Part shown: piece by piece, positions 9,509 through 18,246 of the stretch | Layout of the letters: the number at the start of each line of letters is the position of its first letter | Position numbering within the stretch: the first letter of the stretch is position 1 | NCBI GenBank assembly: GCA_024227995.1 | Contig: CP100465.1 | Location: forward strand, 1,488,001 to 1,552,000 | Reading direction: 5' to 3' | Length of the DNA stretch: 64,000 nt | DNA from: Halomicrococcus gelatinilyticus | GTDB lineage: Archaea; Halobacteriota; Halobacteria; Halobacteriales; Haladaptataceae | The notes under the pieces: model-generated | What the model saw: only the letters and a program-made list of their open reading frames with translations | Database searches by the model: none | What the model was told of the DNA's origin: nothing | Position numbers and translations under genes: made by a program

Positions 9509-9624
9509 GCGTATCGGTCGGGCGTTCGTGCGCTCGATGTATGAAGGTTGAGGCTCCACGTGGAGTAACGTCATGACATTCGATGACGGCATCTCCGCGT
9601 GGACAGTGTTCGAACGAATACGTC

Positions 9625-10020
9625 CTACTCCCGTTCGCGCTCGGCGCGGACGCGGTCTTCCGCGCTCTCAAGGGAGTCGGTGTCGAGCAGACGCTCCAGC
9701 TTCCGCTCGAACTGCTCGTCGGTGAGTTCGCCCTGCGCGTACCGCTGGCGGAGCGTTTCGAGCGCGTCCTGGGTGCTGTCGTCGTCGGTCGCGTCGCGCT
9801 GACGGCGGTCGCGCGACCGACCGTCCCGCCGGTCGTCATCGTCGTCTTCGTCGCCGAACAGGATACCCGTTATCGGAACGACGACGACGTAGCCGACGAG
9901 CAGGGCGGCGAGCCACCAGTCCTGACCGGTGAACATCGCGGCGAGCCAGGTCCCCGTGACGAGCGTCGCGACGACGCCGCTCGCGTTCTCGCGGAGTCGG
10001 TCGCGCGGCGTGGCGGTCAT
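9625..10020 (-). CDS. Small membrane protein with C-terminal SHOCT domain
   Basis: A 131-residue protein. Residues ~14-55 form two hydrophobic segments (ASGVVATLVTGTWLAAMF and WLAALLVGYVVVVPITGILF), followed by an Asp/Arg-rich linker and a SHOCT domain (DALETLRQRYAQGELTDEQF). SHOCT domains are short oligomerisation or anchoring modules attached to many membrane proteins. ATG at 10020 is chosen over a longer frame because the N-terminus MTATPRDRL is normal for this type. Function unknown. Confidence 0.8.
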   Translation of the reverse strand: MTATPRDRLRENASGVVATLVTGTWLAAMFTGQDWWLAALLVGYVVVVPITGILFGDEDDDDDRRDGRSRDRRQRDATDDDSTQDALETLRQRYAQGELTDEQFERKLERLLDTDSLESAEDRVRAERERE

Positions 10021-10101
10021 ACGCGACGTATCGGCCAGGTGGTAGAAAAAAGGCGCGGACGGGCGTCGACGGTGCAGACGGGTCTGCGTAACCGAACCCG
10101 A

Positions 10102-10107
10102 TTTAAC
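10102..10107 (+). promoter_or_regulatory. TATA box for ileS
   Basis: TTTAAC 28 bp before the ileS ATG; leaderless spacing. Confidence 0.5.
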
Positions 10108-10129
10108 TTCGTAGAAGAACAGGGAGCAT

Positions 10130-13100
10130 ATGAGCAAGTTCGACGAGGTCGACGACCAGTACGAACCGGGCGCGGTCGAGGACCGCGTGTTCGAGTACTG
10201 GGACGACGTCGACGCCTACGAGAAGGCGGTCGAGCACCGCGAGGACGCCGAGCCGTTCTTCTTCGTCGACGGCCCACCGTACACCTCCGGGGCCGCCCAC
10301 ATGGGCACCACGTGGAACAAGACGCTGAAGGACGCCTACATCCGCTACCACCGGATGCGTGGCTACGACGTGACCGACCGGCCAGGCTACGACATGCACG
10401 GCCTCCCCATCGAGACGAAGGTGGAGGAGCGGATGGGCTTCGAGAACAAGAAGGACATCGAGGAGTTCGGGATGGAGAACTTCATCGAGGAGTGCAAGGA
10501 GTTCGCCGACGAGCAACTCGAGGGGCTCCAGAGCGACTTCAGGTCCTTCGGCGTCTGGATGGACTGGGACAACCCCTACAAGACGGTCAGCCCGGAGTAC
10601 ATGGAGGCCGCCTGGTGGGGCTTCTCGCAGGCGCACGAGCGCGACCTCGTCGAACAGGGCAAGCGCTCCATCAGCCAGTGCCCGCGCTGCGAGACCGCCA
10701 TCGCCAACAACGAGGTCGAGTACGAGGACGTCGAAGACCCCTCCATCTACGTCAAGTTCCCCTTGCAGGACCGGGAGCGCGAGGACGAGCGAAGCGAGTC
10801 CTCGGAGGGTGCGAGCGACGAAGCCGCGAGCAGCGATGCCTACCTCGTCATCTGGACGACGACGCCGTGGACCATCCCGGCGAACACCTTCGTCGCGGTC
10901 GACGGGGAGATGACCTACCAGGGCGTCGAGGCCGAGCGCGACGGCGAGACCGAGGTGCTGTACCTCGCCGAACCCTGCGTCGAGGACGTGCTGAAGAAGG
11001 GCCGATACGAGGACTACGAGGTCGTCGACGAGGTCACCGGCGAGGAGATGGTCGGCTGGGAGTACGACCACCCGCTCGCCTCGGAGGTGCCGGCCCACCC
11101 CGACTCCGAGGACGCACTGCAGGTGTACACCGCCGACTACGTCGAGGCCGACCGCACGGGGCTGGTCCACTCCGCGCCCGGCCACGGTGAGGAGGACTTC
11201 CACCGCGGCCGCGAACTCGGCCTCGACGTCTTCTGTCCGGTCGAGGGCGACGGCGTCTACGACGAGTCGGCCGGCGCGTACGCCGGCGAGTTCGTCAAAG
11301 ACGCCGACGACGACATCATCGCCGACCTCGAAGCGAAGGACCTGATGCTCTCGTCGGGCACCACCACCCACAGCTACGGGCACTGCTGGCGCTGCGACAC
11401 GGGCATCCTCCAGATCGTCACCGACCAGTGGTTCATCACGGTCACCGACATCAAGGACGAACTGCTGGCGAACATCGAGGACAGCGAGTGGCATCCACAG
11501 GAGGCCCGCGACGAGCGCTTCCGCAACTTCGTCGAGAACTCGCCCGACTGGAACGTCTCCCGGCAGCGCTACTGGGGCATCCCCATCCCCATCTGGACCC
11601 CTGAAGAGTGGGACGGCGACATGGACGACGCGGTCGTCGTCGGCACGCGCGAGGAGCTCGCCGAGCTTGTCGACCAGGACGTCGACCCCGACGAGGTCGA
11701 CCTCCACCGGCCGACGGTCGACGAGTTGACCATCACGAAAGACGGCACCACCTACACGCGCGTCCCCGACGTGTTCGACGTCTGGCTGGACTCCTCGGTG
11801 GCGTCGTGGGGCACGCTCGACTACCCGAGCGAGCAGGAGGACTTCGAGGAGCTGTGGCCGGCCGACCTCATCATGGAGGCCCACGACCAGACGCGCGGCT
11901 GGTTCTGGTCGCAGCTCGGCATGGGAACCGCCGCGCTCGGCGAGATTCCCTACGAGGAGGTGCTGATGCACGGCTACGCCAACATGCCCGACGGGCGCGG
12001 CATGTCCAAGTCCAAAAACATCACCATCGAGCCCGACGAGGTCATCGACCAGCACGGCGCGGACCCGATGCGGATGTTCCTCCTGTCGGTGACGCCGCAG
12101 GGCGAGGACATGCGCTTCTCGTGGGACGAGACCGAGAACATGCAGCGGGACCTCAACATCCTCTGGAACGTGTTCCGGTTCCCGCTGCCGTACATGCGCC
12201 TCGACGGCTTCGACCCCGACGACGTGAGCGTCGCTGACGCCGACCTCGAACTCGTCGACGAGTGGGTGCTCTCGCGTCTGCAGACGGTCACCGCCGAGAT
12301 GACCGAGCACTGGGAAAACTTCCGCCAGGACAGGGCGCTGCACGCCCTGCTGGAGTTCGTCGTCGAGGACGTCTCGCGGTTCTACATCCAGGTCGTCCGC
12401 GAGCGCATGTGGGAGGAGGAGGACAGCGCGAGCAAGCGGGCCGCCTACGCGACGTTCTACCACCTCCTCACGGACCTGGTCGCGCTGCTCGCGCCGTATG
12501 CGCCGTTCGTCACCGAGGAGATCTACCAGAACCTCACCGGCGACGCGGGCCACGACACCGTCCACATGCTCGACTGGCCGGAACCGGACGACGGCCTGCA
12601 GGACGAACAGCTGGAGACCGACGTGGCAGTCCTGCGCGCCGTCGAGGAAGCCGGGTCGAACGCCCGCCAGCAGGCCGAGCGCAAGCTCCGCTGGCCGGTC
12701 CAGCGCATCGTCGTCGACGCGACCGACGAACGCGTCGTCGAAGCGGTCGAGCGCCACGGCGACCTGCTCGCCGACCGGCTGAACGCGCGCGGCGTCGAAC
12801 TGGTCGGCCCCGACGAGCAGTGGGGCGAACTCAACTACAGCGCCGAGGCGGACATGAGCCTGCTCGGGCCCGCCTTCGGCGACGACGCCGGCCGCGTGAT
12901 GAACGCGCTCAACGAGGCGCGCGTCGAGGAGGCGTCCGTCCCGGCCGTCGAGGCGGCGGTCGAGGACGCCCTCGGCGAGAGCGTCGACCTCGACGAGGAG
13001 ATGGTCGAGTTCGTCACCGAGACGCCCGAGGGCGTCAGCGGATCGCCGTTCGCGACGAACGGCGACGAGCGCGGCGTCGTCTACGTCGACACGACGCTCA

Positions 13101-13381
13101 CCGAGGACATCGAGAGCGAGGGCTACGCCCGCGAGGTCATCCGGCGCGTCCAGGAGATGCGCAAGGACCTCGAACTCGACATCGAGGAGCGCATCCGCCT
13201 CGACCTCTCGGTCGACGACGACCGCGTCGCCGACCTGGTCGAGCGCCGCATGGACCTCGTTCGCGAGGAGGTTCGCGCCGACGAGGTCGGGACCGTCGAC
13301 GACGGCCACCGCAAGGAGTGGGACGTCGAGGGCGTCGAGATGGAGATTGCGGTCGCGCCGCTGGCGGAAGCGCAGGCGTAG
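10130..13381 (+). CDS. ileS: Isoleucyl-tRNA synthetase
   Basis: Charges tRNA-Ile; class I synthetase of 1083 residues. HIGH-box variant is HMGT (57-60, in GPPYTSGAAHMGT) and the KMSKS loop is GMSKSKN near residue 625. CP1 editing-domain landmarks include VIWTTTPWTIPANT and VHSAPGHGEEDF, and CPRC and CWRC cysteine pairs suggest zinc ribbons. A short Glu/Ser-rich stretch just before the VIWTTTPW motif (DERSESSEGASDEAASS) looks like a haloarchaeal insertion. Length and order are normal for archaeal IleRS. Confidence 0.97.
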   Translation: MSKFDEVDDQYEPGAVEDRVFEYWDDVDAYEKAVEHREDAEPFFFVDGPPYTSGAAHMGTTWNKTLKDAYIRYHRMRGYDVTDRPGYDMHGLPIETKVEERMGFENKKDIEEFGMENFIEECKEFADEQLEGLQSDFRSFGVWMDWDNPYKTVSPEYMEAAWWGFSQAHERDLVEQGKRSISQCPRCETAIANNEVEYEDVEDPSIYVKFPLQDREREDERSESSEGASDEAASSDAYLVIWTTTPWTIPANTFVAVDGEMTYQGVEAERDGETEVLYLAEPCVEDVLKKGRYEDYEVVDEVTGEEMVGWEYDHPLASEVPAHPDSEDALQVYTADYVEADRTGLVHSAPGHGEEDFHRGRELGLDVFCPVEGDGVYDESAGAYAGEFVKDADDDIIADLEAKDLMLSSGTTTHSYGHCWRCDTGILQIVTDQWFITVTDIKDELLANIEDSEWHPQEARDERFRNFVENSPDWNVSRQRYWGIPIPIWTPEEWDGDMDDAVVVGTREELAELVDQDVDPDEVDLHRPTVDELTITKDGTTYTRVPDVFDVWLDSSVASWGTLDYPSEQEDFEELWPADLIMEAHDQTRGWFWSQLGMGTAALGEIPYEEVLMHGYANMPDGRGMSKSKNITIEPDEVIDQHGADPMRMFLLSVTPQGEDMRFSWDETENMQRDLNILWNVFRFPLPYMRLDGFDPDDVSVADADLELVDEWVLSRLQTVTAEMTEHWENFRQDRALHALLEFVVEDVSRFYIQVVRERMWEEEDSASKRAAYATFYHLLTDLVALLAPYAPFVTEEIYQNLTGDAGHDTVHMLDWPEPDDGLQDEQLETDVAVLRAVEEAGSNARQQAERKLRWPVQRIVVDATDERVVEAVERHGDLLADRLNARGVELVGPDEQWGELNYSAEADMSLLGPAFGDDAGRVMNALNEARVEEASVPAVEAAVEDALGESVDLDEEMVEFVTETPEGVSGSPFATNGDERGVVYVDTTLTEDIESEGYAREVIRRVQEMRKDLELDIEERIRLDLSVDDDRVADLVERRMDLVREEVRADEVGTVDDGHRKEWDVEGVEMEIAVAPLAEAQA

Positions 13382-13423
13382 ACGGCCCCGTCGCGTTCCG
13401 AGCGCGGACGGGCGGAGCCGACG

Positions 13424-13702
13424 TTATGCTACCGAGACGACGAACGTCCCGTCGCCGTTGACCGTCACCAGGTAGTCGTCGATGCCGAAGGAGACGCGGC
13501 CCCTGTCGCGCGGCGTCCCGTCGGCCTTCGCGCCGAACAGCGCGTCGAGCGCGTCGGGGTCGACCACGTCGTACAGGGTCGGGCAGTCCTCGATCACCGT
13601 CGAGAGCGCCTCGGCGACGCACGTGCTGAGCGCCACCGACCCCACGTTCCACGTTCCACTGTACACCACATCGTTCCGGTCGTCGTTCGAATCTTCCCCC
13701 AT
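13424..13702 (-). CDS. HalOD1-domain small protein
   Basis: A 92-residue protein that is almost entirely one HalOD1 (haloarchaeal output domain 1) module: SVALSTCVAEALSTVIEDC, then LYDVVDPDALDALFG and GRVSFGIDDYLVTVNGDG. HalOD1 normally occurs as a stand-alone protein or behind receiver/sensor domains and is thought to act in signalling. It converges with ileS, about 40 bp after that gene's stop. Its partner is unknown. Confidence 0.8.
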   Translation of the reverse strand: MGEDSNDDRNDVVYSGTWNVGSVALSTCVAEALSTVIEDCPTLYDVVDPDALDALFGAKADGTPRDRGRVSFGIDDYLVTVNGDGTFVVSVA

Positions 13703-13868
13703 GGTCAGGTTACGGCGGCGAACGTAGCGATCGCCACCAGACAGGTTCCTCTCGCATTGATATCTCCTCCGCGGTCTGTGTCCGGTCGGCGAGTGTAGCG
13801 GCCCGACGGATATGAAGGTTTGCGTCGGTTGCGAGACGTTTTCGTCGATTCCGGAACGCTCGCGTCGC

Positions 13869-14750
13869 TTACGAGTCGATAGCGGCCGCGACGGTGGGCG
13901 CGACGGACACCGCGCTCACGACGCGCTCGACGGTGTCGGTGCCGTAGACGGTCTCGACGCCGGCCCGGGCGAGTTTCGTCCGGGCGTTGCTCGCCAGCAC
14001 GGGGTGGACGGCAGTGACGAACACCCGACCGACGTCGCGCTCCTGCAGCAGCGCGACCGCCTCGCTCATGGTCGACCCGGTGGCGATGATGTCGTCGGTG
14101 ACGACCACGTCGCGGTCGGTCACGTCGGTGTCGCTGGGGCGCATCTCCACCTCGGTGTCCGAGAGACGGTGCTTCTCGAAGTAGTCCGTCGTCCCGTCGC
14201 CGTATGCGTCCCGGACGGTCGCCGCGATGTCGAGTGCGCCCTCGTCGGGCGAGAGGAAGACGGGGTCCGCCAGGTCGGCCGGGAGCGGTTCGGCCAGGCG
14301 GCCGGCGGCGTCGACCGGTTCGGCCGGCACGTCGAAGAAGTCACAGACGGCGTTCTCGTGGGGGTTGACGGTGAGCACGCGGTCGGTGCCGGTGCTGACG
14401 GCGCGCGCGACGGCCCGTGCCGAGATGGGGTATCCCGGTGCCGACCCCTCCTCGGCGCGACCCGGCGCGAGCGGCTTGTCCTGGCGGGCGTAGCCCATGT
14501 ACGGCAGGACGGTCACGACCTCCTCGGCACCCCACTCCCGCGCGGCGTCCTGCAACTGGAGCAGTTCGAGGTGGGCGTCGCTGGAGACGGTCGACGCGAC
14601 GATTATCGCCCGGTCGTCCTCGAAGCCGGGCGCGCTCGCGAGCAGTTCGCCGTCGGGGAACGAGCGGTACTCGACCTGCGCGAGCGGTTCGTTCAGTTCG
14701 TCGGCGAGCGAGGCCGAAAGCGACTGCGAGGTGGACGTGCTCAGTATCAT
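13869..14750 (-). CDS. prs: Ribose-phosphate pyrophosphokinase
   Basis: Makes PRPP from ribose 5-phosphate and ATP for nucleotide, His and Trp synthesis. The 293-residue protein has LPYMGYARQDK (ATP/flexible region), VNPHENAV (metal-binding His) and the PRPP loop VVVTDDIIATGSTMSEA. It is shorter than bacterial Prs, in line with archaeal class III-like enzymes. ATG at 14750 (MILSTSTSQ) is preferred to an upstream frame. A 15-bp tandem repeat array and then the propeller-like gene lie upstream on the same strand. Confidence 0.93.
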   Translation of the reverse strand: MILSTSTSQSLSASLADELNEPLAQVEYRSFPDGELLASAPGFEDDRAIIVASTVSSDAHLELLQLQDAAREWGAEEVVTVLPYMGYARQDKPLAPGRAEEGSAPGYPISARAVARAVSTGTDRVLTVNPHENAVCDFFDVPAEPVDAAGRLAEPLPADLADPVFLSPDEGALDIAATVRDAYGDGTTDYFEKHRLSDTEVEMRPSDTDVTDRDVVVTDDIIATGSTMSEAVALLQERDVGRVFVTAVHPVLASNARTKLARAGVETVYGTDTVERVVSAVSVAPTVAAAIDS

Positions 14751-14835
14751 ACGCGAACGCTGGAGTGCCCCGGTTAAACTCGTTTTCACTCCCGTTCGCT
14801 GCCCTGACAGGACGTCACATTTCCGGCGGGAGACG

Positions 14836-14970
14836 GACGCCGACGGACCGACCGCCGACGGACCGACCGCCGACGGACCGACCGCCGACGGACCGACCGC
14901 CGACGGACCGACCGCCGACGGACCGACCGCCGACGGACCGACCGCCGACGGACCGACCGCCGACGGACCG
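14836..14970. repeat. Nine-copy 15-bp tandem repeat between propeller-like gene and prs
   Basis: Nine head-to-tail copies of ACCGCCGACGGACCG; the first copy differs at its 5' end (GACGC...) and the others look identical. The array begins 3 bp after the stop of the 14974-15768 gene (minus strand) and ends about 85 bp upstream of the prs start. Length divisible by three keeps all frames open, so false long ORFs cross it. It looks like a slippage-prone minisatellite in a leader or intergenic region. Confidence 0.95.
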
Positions 14971-14973
14971 CAT

Positions 14974-15768
14974 CTACGGCACCGCGATGGCCGCGACGTC
15001 GCGCAGACCGATGCTGCGGTGGCGCCAGCCGTCGCCGACCGTCACGAGCAGCGTCCCGTCGGCCGTGACGGCGTAGGTGCCGTCGCCGTAGGCGACGTCG
15101 ACGACGGCGGAACCGGCGGGTAGCGATTCCGCCTCCCACTCGCCGTCGTGGCGGGCGAAGAGGCCGCCAGGGGTCGCGGCGTGGACCCGGTCGCCGTCGG
15201 CGGCGACGACGCGGACGTCGCCCTCGTACTCCTGCATCCAGCCGTTGCCGAGACGGTAGACGCCGTCGGCGGTGGCGGCCAGCGGCGTCTCGGCCGCGGC
15301 CACGTCGCGCACGTCGTCGAGGCCGGCGTGCTGGACGCCGTCGTCGAGCGCCCGGTCGACGCCCTCGTCGGTCGCCACGAGGTCGCCGTCGATGGCGCGC
15401 ACCTCGCCGACCGATCCGAGTTCGCGCCAGTCCTCGCTGCCGGCGGGGCGGCGCGCGAGCGTCCCGTCGGGCGACGCCGCCAGCAGGTCGTCGCCGTCGA
15501 ACCCGACCGCCACCGCCGGCCCGAAGTCGAGCGGTTCGAACGCGTCGTCGAGGACGTCCTCGTCGGTGGCGACGGCGAGTCGCGCCGCGGCGTCGTCTCC
15601 GCCTCGTCGAGTCGCCACGTCGAGGGCGGTACAGCGGTGCGTGATGCCGAACTCGCCGACGATGTCGTCGGACACCGCGACGGTCGCCACGCCGATGTCG
15701 GCGGCGACGTAGACGGTCGTCGCACCCTCGCGCTCGCCGTACACGCGCTTCTCGTCGATGCTGACCAT
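14974..15768 (-). CDS. Beta-propeller-like protein, HVO_0234 type
   Basis: A 264-residue protein of repeated short strands with the pattern of propeller blades: GDDLLAASPDGTLARR, GDLVATDEGVDRAL, AATADGVYRLGNGW, DRVHAATPGGLFARHDGEWE and YAVTADGTLLVTVGDGW. I recall a haloarchaeal family named after HVO_0234 with this design; the link is from memory. There is no signal peptide, so it is probably cytoplasmic. It sits upstream of prs on the same strand, separated by the tandem repeat. No function is known. Confidence 0.65.
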   Translation of the reverse strand: MVSIDEKRVYGEREGATTVYVAADIGVATVAVSDDIVGEFGITHRCTALDVATRRGGDDAAARLAVATDEDVLDDAFEPLDFGPAVAVGFDGDDLLAASPDGTLARRPAGSEDWRELGSVGEVRAIDGDLVATDEGVDRALDDGVQHAGLDDVRDVAAAETPLAATADGVYRLGNGWMQEYEGDVRVVAADGDRVHAATPGGLFARHDGEWEAESLPAGSAVVDVAYGDGTYAVTADGTLLVTVGDGWRHRSIGLRDVAAIAVP

Positions 15769-15942
15769 GCGCGGGCGTAGCCCCTCGGCGCGCTAAGGCG
15801 TTCGGGTTCCGGCGCAAGTTCGCGTTCGAATCGGCGTAACGTCGTTCGCTGCAGCGAAGAAGACCCCGAAAGTCCCCCGCTTCGGTTGGTCGGACGAGCT
15901 TCGTCGGTGGACGGAACGGTGCGTCGTGAGGGTTTCAGCGGA

Positions 15943-16821
15943 TTACCGCTCCACCACGGCCGTCTCGACGACGGTCGCGGCGGCGTCGACGGTGACGTGG
16001 AGTTCCGCGTCGTCCGCCGGGATGCGGAGGCGGAGCCGCACCGGGTCCCCCTCGACGAGGTCGAGGGAGTCCCGGTGGAGCGCCCAGTCGAGGTCCCAGA
16101 GCGGGCGGTCGTCGACGTCCGTCGTTCGCGTGGCGAGGAAGTCGACGACCCGCGGGTGGTCGCGGACGAGGCAGCCCGGAGGAAGGTTCGCCCGCGCCCA
16201 GCACTCGGTGCAGGCGACGCGGAAGCGGTGGGAGACGTCGCCGGTACACCTTGGCGGCGCGGCGTCGGTCACCGTGGCGGTCATCCGCGACCCGCACTCG
16301 GGACAGGTCCCGGCGGCCGCGAGCGCGTTCCAGCGGCGCGTCCAGCCCTCGAACGCCTCCAGGAGGTCGTCGCGCCGCGTCGCCGGCCCGGGCGGAAAGG
16401 GGCCGTGGAGCAGTTCCTCCCCGCAGTCCTCGCAGGCGACGTAGACGCGCTCGCGCTCGTACCGGGCCGAGAGCGACGCCGCCCCGCAGGCGTAGCACGT
16501 CCCGGGCGCGAGCAGCGACTCGCCGGCCGGCCGGTCGGTGAAGATGCCGGCGGTGAGCGCGCTCGCCACCTTCCGGCCGGCGTAGGTGAGCGCGTAACCG
16601 TCCTCGCGCTCGTGGACGAACCGCCCGACGAGCTGCTGGAGGTGGTAGTTGAAGTTGCCACTGTCGCGGAGGCCGACGCGCCGCTTCAGTTCGGCGTAGG
16701 GGAGCGCGGCGTCGCCGTCGCGGAACGCCCGCTGGAGTTCGTAGACGATGGCGATGCGGCGCTCGTTGCCGATGGCCGCGAACACGTCCGCGGCGGCGGG
16801 GTCGTCCTCCTGCCCGTCCAT
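15943..16821 (-). CDS. ArsR-like winged-helix regulator with zinc-ribbon C-terminal region
   Basis: A 292-residue regulator. Residues ~10-95 form a winged helix (DVFAAIGNERRIAIVYEL, YAELKRRVGL, SGNFNYHLQQLVGRFV). The C-terminal part has three cysteine pairs: CYACG, CEDCG and CPECG, and a further C-x2-C near CTECW. A haloarchaeal family with an HTH and such a C-terminal region exists. The TATA-like TTATATCG lies just before the ATG at 16821. The divergent MFS transporter gene starts 135 bp away and might be a target; this is inference. Confidence 0.8.
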   Translation of the reverse strand: MDGQEDDPAAADVFAAIGNERRIAIVYELQRAFRDGDAALPYAELKRRVGLRDSGNFNYHLQQLVGRFVHEREDGYALTYAGRKVASALTAGIFTDRPAGESLLAPGTCYACGAASLSARYERERVYVACEDCGEELLHGPFPPGPATRRDDLLEAFEGWTRRWNALAAAGTCPECGSRMTATVTDAAPPRCTGDVSHRFRVACTECWARANLPPGCLVRDHPRVVDFLATRTTDVDDRPLWDLDWALHRDSLDLVEGDPVRLRLRIPADDAELHVTVDAAATVVETAVVER

Positions 16822-16955
16822 GCTCGTTCGTTCTCCCCCGGAGGCTTATATCGCCCGGCGAAGCGTTCGGACCCTGCAGAAGTGTCAGCTCGCTATGTGT
16901 AGTTCCGTGCGCAGAGCGCCTATCAGGGCCGCACCACTGGTACCGCCTGTCTACC

Positions 16956-18179
16956 ATGCGGCCCCGGACCCGGAGCGTCGGCCTCTACTACGGCTACAAG
17001 GCGACGAAGGCGGTCGAGTTCTACCGGCCGATCATGTACCTCTACTTCCTCTCGCAGGGGCTCGACTACACCCAGATCGCCGTTCTGGAGGGCGTCTACA
17101 ACGCGACGACGGTGCTCGGCGAGGTGCCGACGGGGTACGTCGGCGACCGCATCGGCCGGCGCAACAGCCTCCTCGTCGGGACGACGGTCATCACGGCGAC
17201 GCTGGTCGGCATCGGGCTCGCGGACTCGTTCCCGGCGCTGACCGCGCTGTACGTCTGCTGGTCGATGGGCTACAACTTCCGCTCGGGCAGCGACGAGGCG
17301 TGGCTCTACGACACGCTCTCGGACGAACTCGGCACTGACCAGTTCGCCGACGTCCGGGGCCGCGGCAAGGCCGTGGCGCTGTCGGTGGGCGTCGTCGGGT
17401 CCGTCGTCGGCGGCTACCTCGGCGACGTCGACCTCGCGTACCCGTTCTTCGTCGCGGCGGCCATCACCGGCCTGGGCGTGCCCGTCCTGCTGCGCATGGA
17501 CGAACCGGCGAGCTACGACGAGTCGGGGGCAGCCGAGCTCGGCCTCGGCGAGGCGCTCGGCGTCGTCCGCGAGACGCTCTCGCGGCGGAACGTCCGGGCG
17601 TTCGTCGTCTACTACTTCGTGCTCTTCTCGGCGGTGATGTATCTCGTGTTCGTCTACCTCCAGCCGGTCGTCGAGACGGTCGCGCCCCAGCTCGGCGTCC
17701 CGGCAGGGCAGGTGACGCCGCTGCTCGGCTGGTTCTACGCCGCCATCAGCCTGGTGTCGGCCGGCCTGAGCTACAAGACCGGGGCGATACGGCGGCGCGT
17801 CGGCATCCGGCGCTGGTTCCTCGTCGTCCCGTTCGCGGTCGGCGGGGCGCTCGCCGCGCTCGCCGTCGTTCCGGTGCTCGCCATCGCGACCTTCCTGCTC
17901 GCCCGCGGCGTGGCGGAGACGACGCGCTCGCTGGCCTCCCAGTACGTCAACGACCGCATCGAGACGCTCGGGCGGGCGACGGTGCTGTCCGCGCTGGCGA
18001 TGGTGAGTTCGCTCGCCGTCATCCCCGTGCAGTTCGGCAGCGGCATGCTTTCCGACGCGGCGTCGCCCATCGTCGCCCTCTCCGTCGCGGGCGGGGCGCT
18101 GGTCGCCGGGTCGTTTGCCGTCCTCGCGTGGGAGTCACCGGTCAGCGCGGCGACGGGACGACCGACCGAAGCGGAGTAG
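16956..18179 (+). CDS. MFS transporter
   Basis: A 407-residue membrane protein with about twelve hydrophobic segments; the conserved loop 2-3 motif reads GYVGDRIGRRNSLLVG (form of GxxxDRxGRR). Other helices include VALSVGVVGSVVGGYLGD and AFVVYYFVLFSAVMYLVFVY. The substrate cannot be inferred. It starts at ATG 16956 opposite the ArsR-like regulator gene. Confidence 0.88.
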   Translation: MRPRTRSVGLYYGYKATKAVEFYRPIMYLYFLSQGLDYTQIAVLEGVYNATTVLGEVPTGYVGDRIGRRNSLLVGTTVITATLVGIGLADSFPALTALYVCWSMGYNFRSGSDEAWLYDTLSDELGTDQFADVRGRGKAVALSVGVVGSVVGGYLGDVDLAYPFFVAAAITGLGVPVLLRMDEPASYDESGAAELGLGEALGVVRETLSRRNVRAFVVYYFVLFSAVMYLVFVYLQPVVETVAPQLGVPAGQVTPLLGWFYAAISLVSAGLSYKTGAIRRRVGIRRWFLVVPFAVGGALAALAVVPVLAIATFLLARGVAETTRSLASQYVNDRIETLGRATVLSALAMVSSLAVIPVQFGSGMLSDAASPIVALSVAGGALVAGSFAVLAWESPVSAATGRPTEAE

Positions 18180-18246
18180 CGGTCTTCGGATAGCGGACCA
18201 CCGGTCTTCGGAATCCCTTTGAATACAGGGACCTGACCTGCCGCAC

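Noticed and set aside
14417..15123. Open frames reading TDRPP or similar repeats across the 15-bp array.
   Set aside because: The repeat keeps all frames open; the frames show no coding pattern outside the array.
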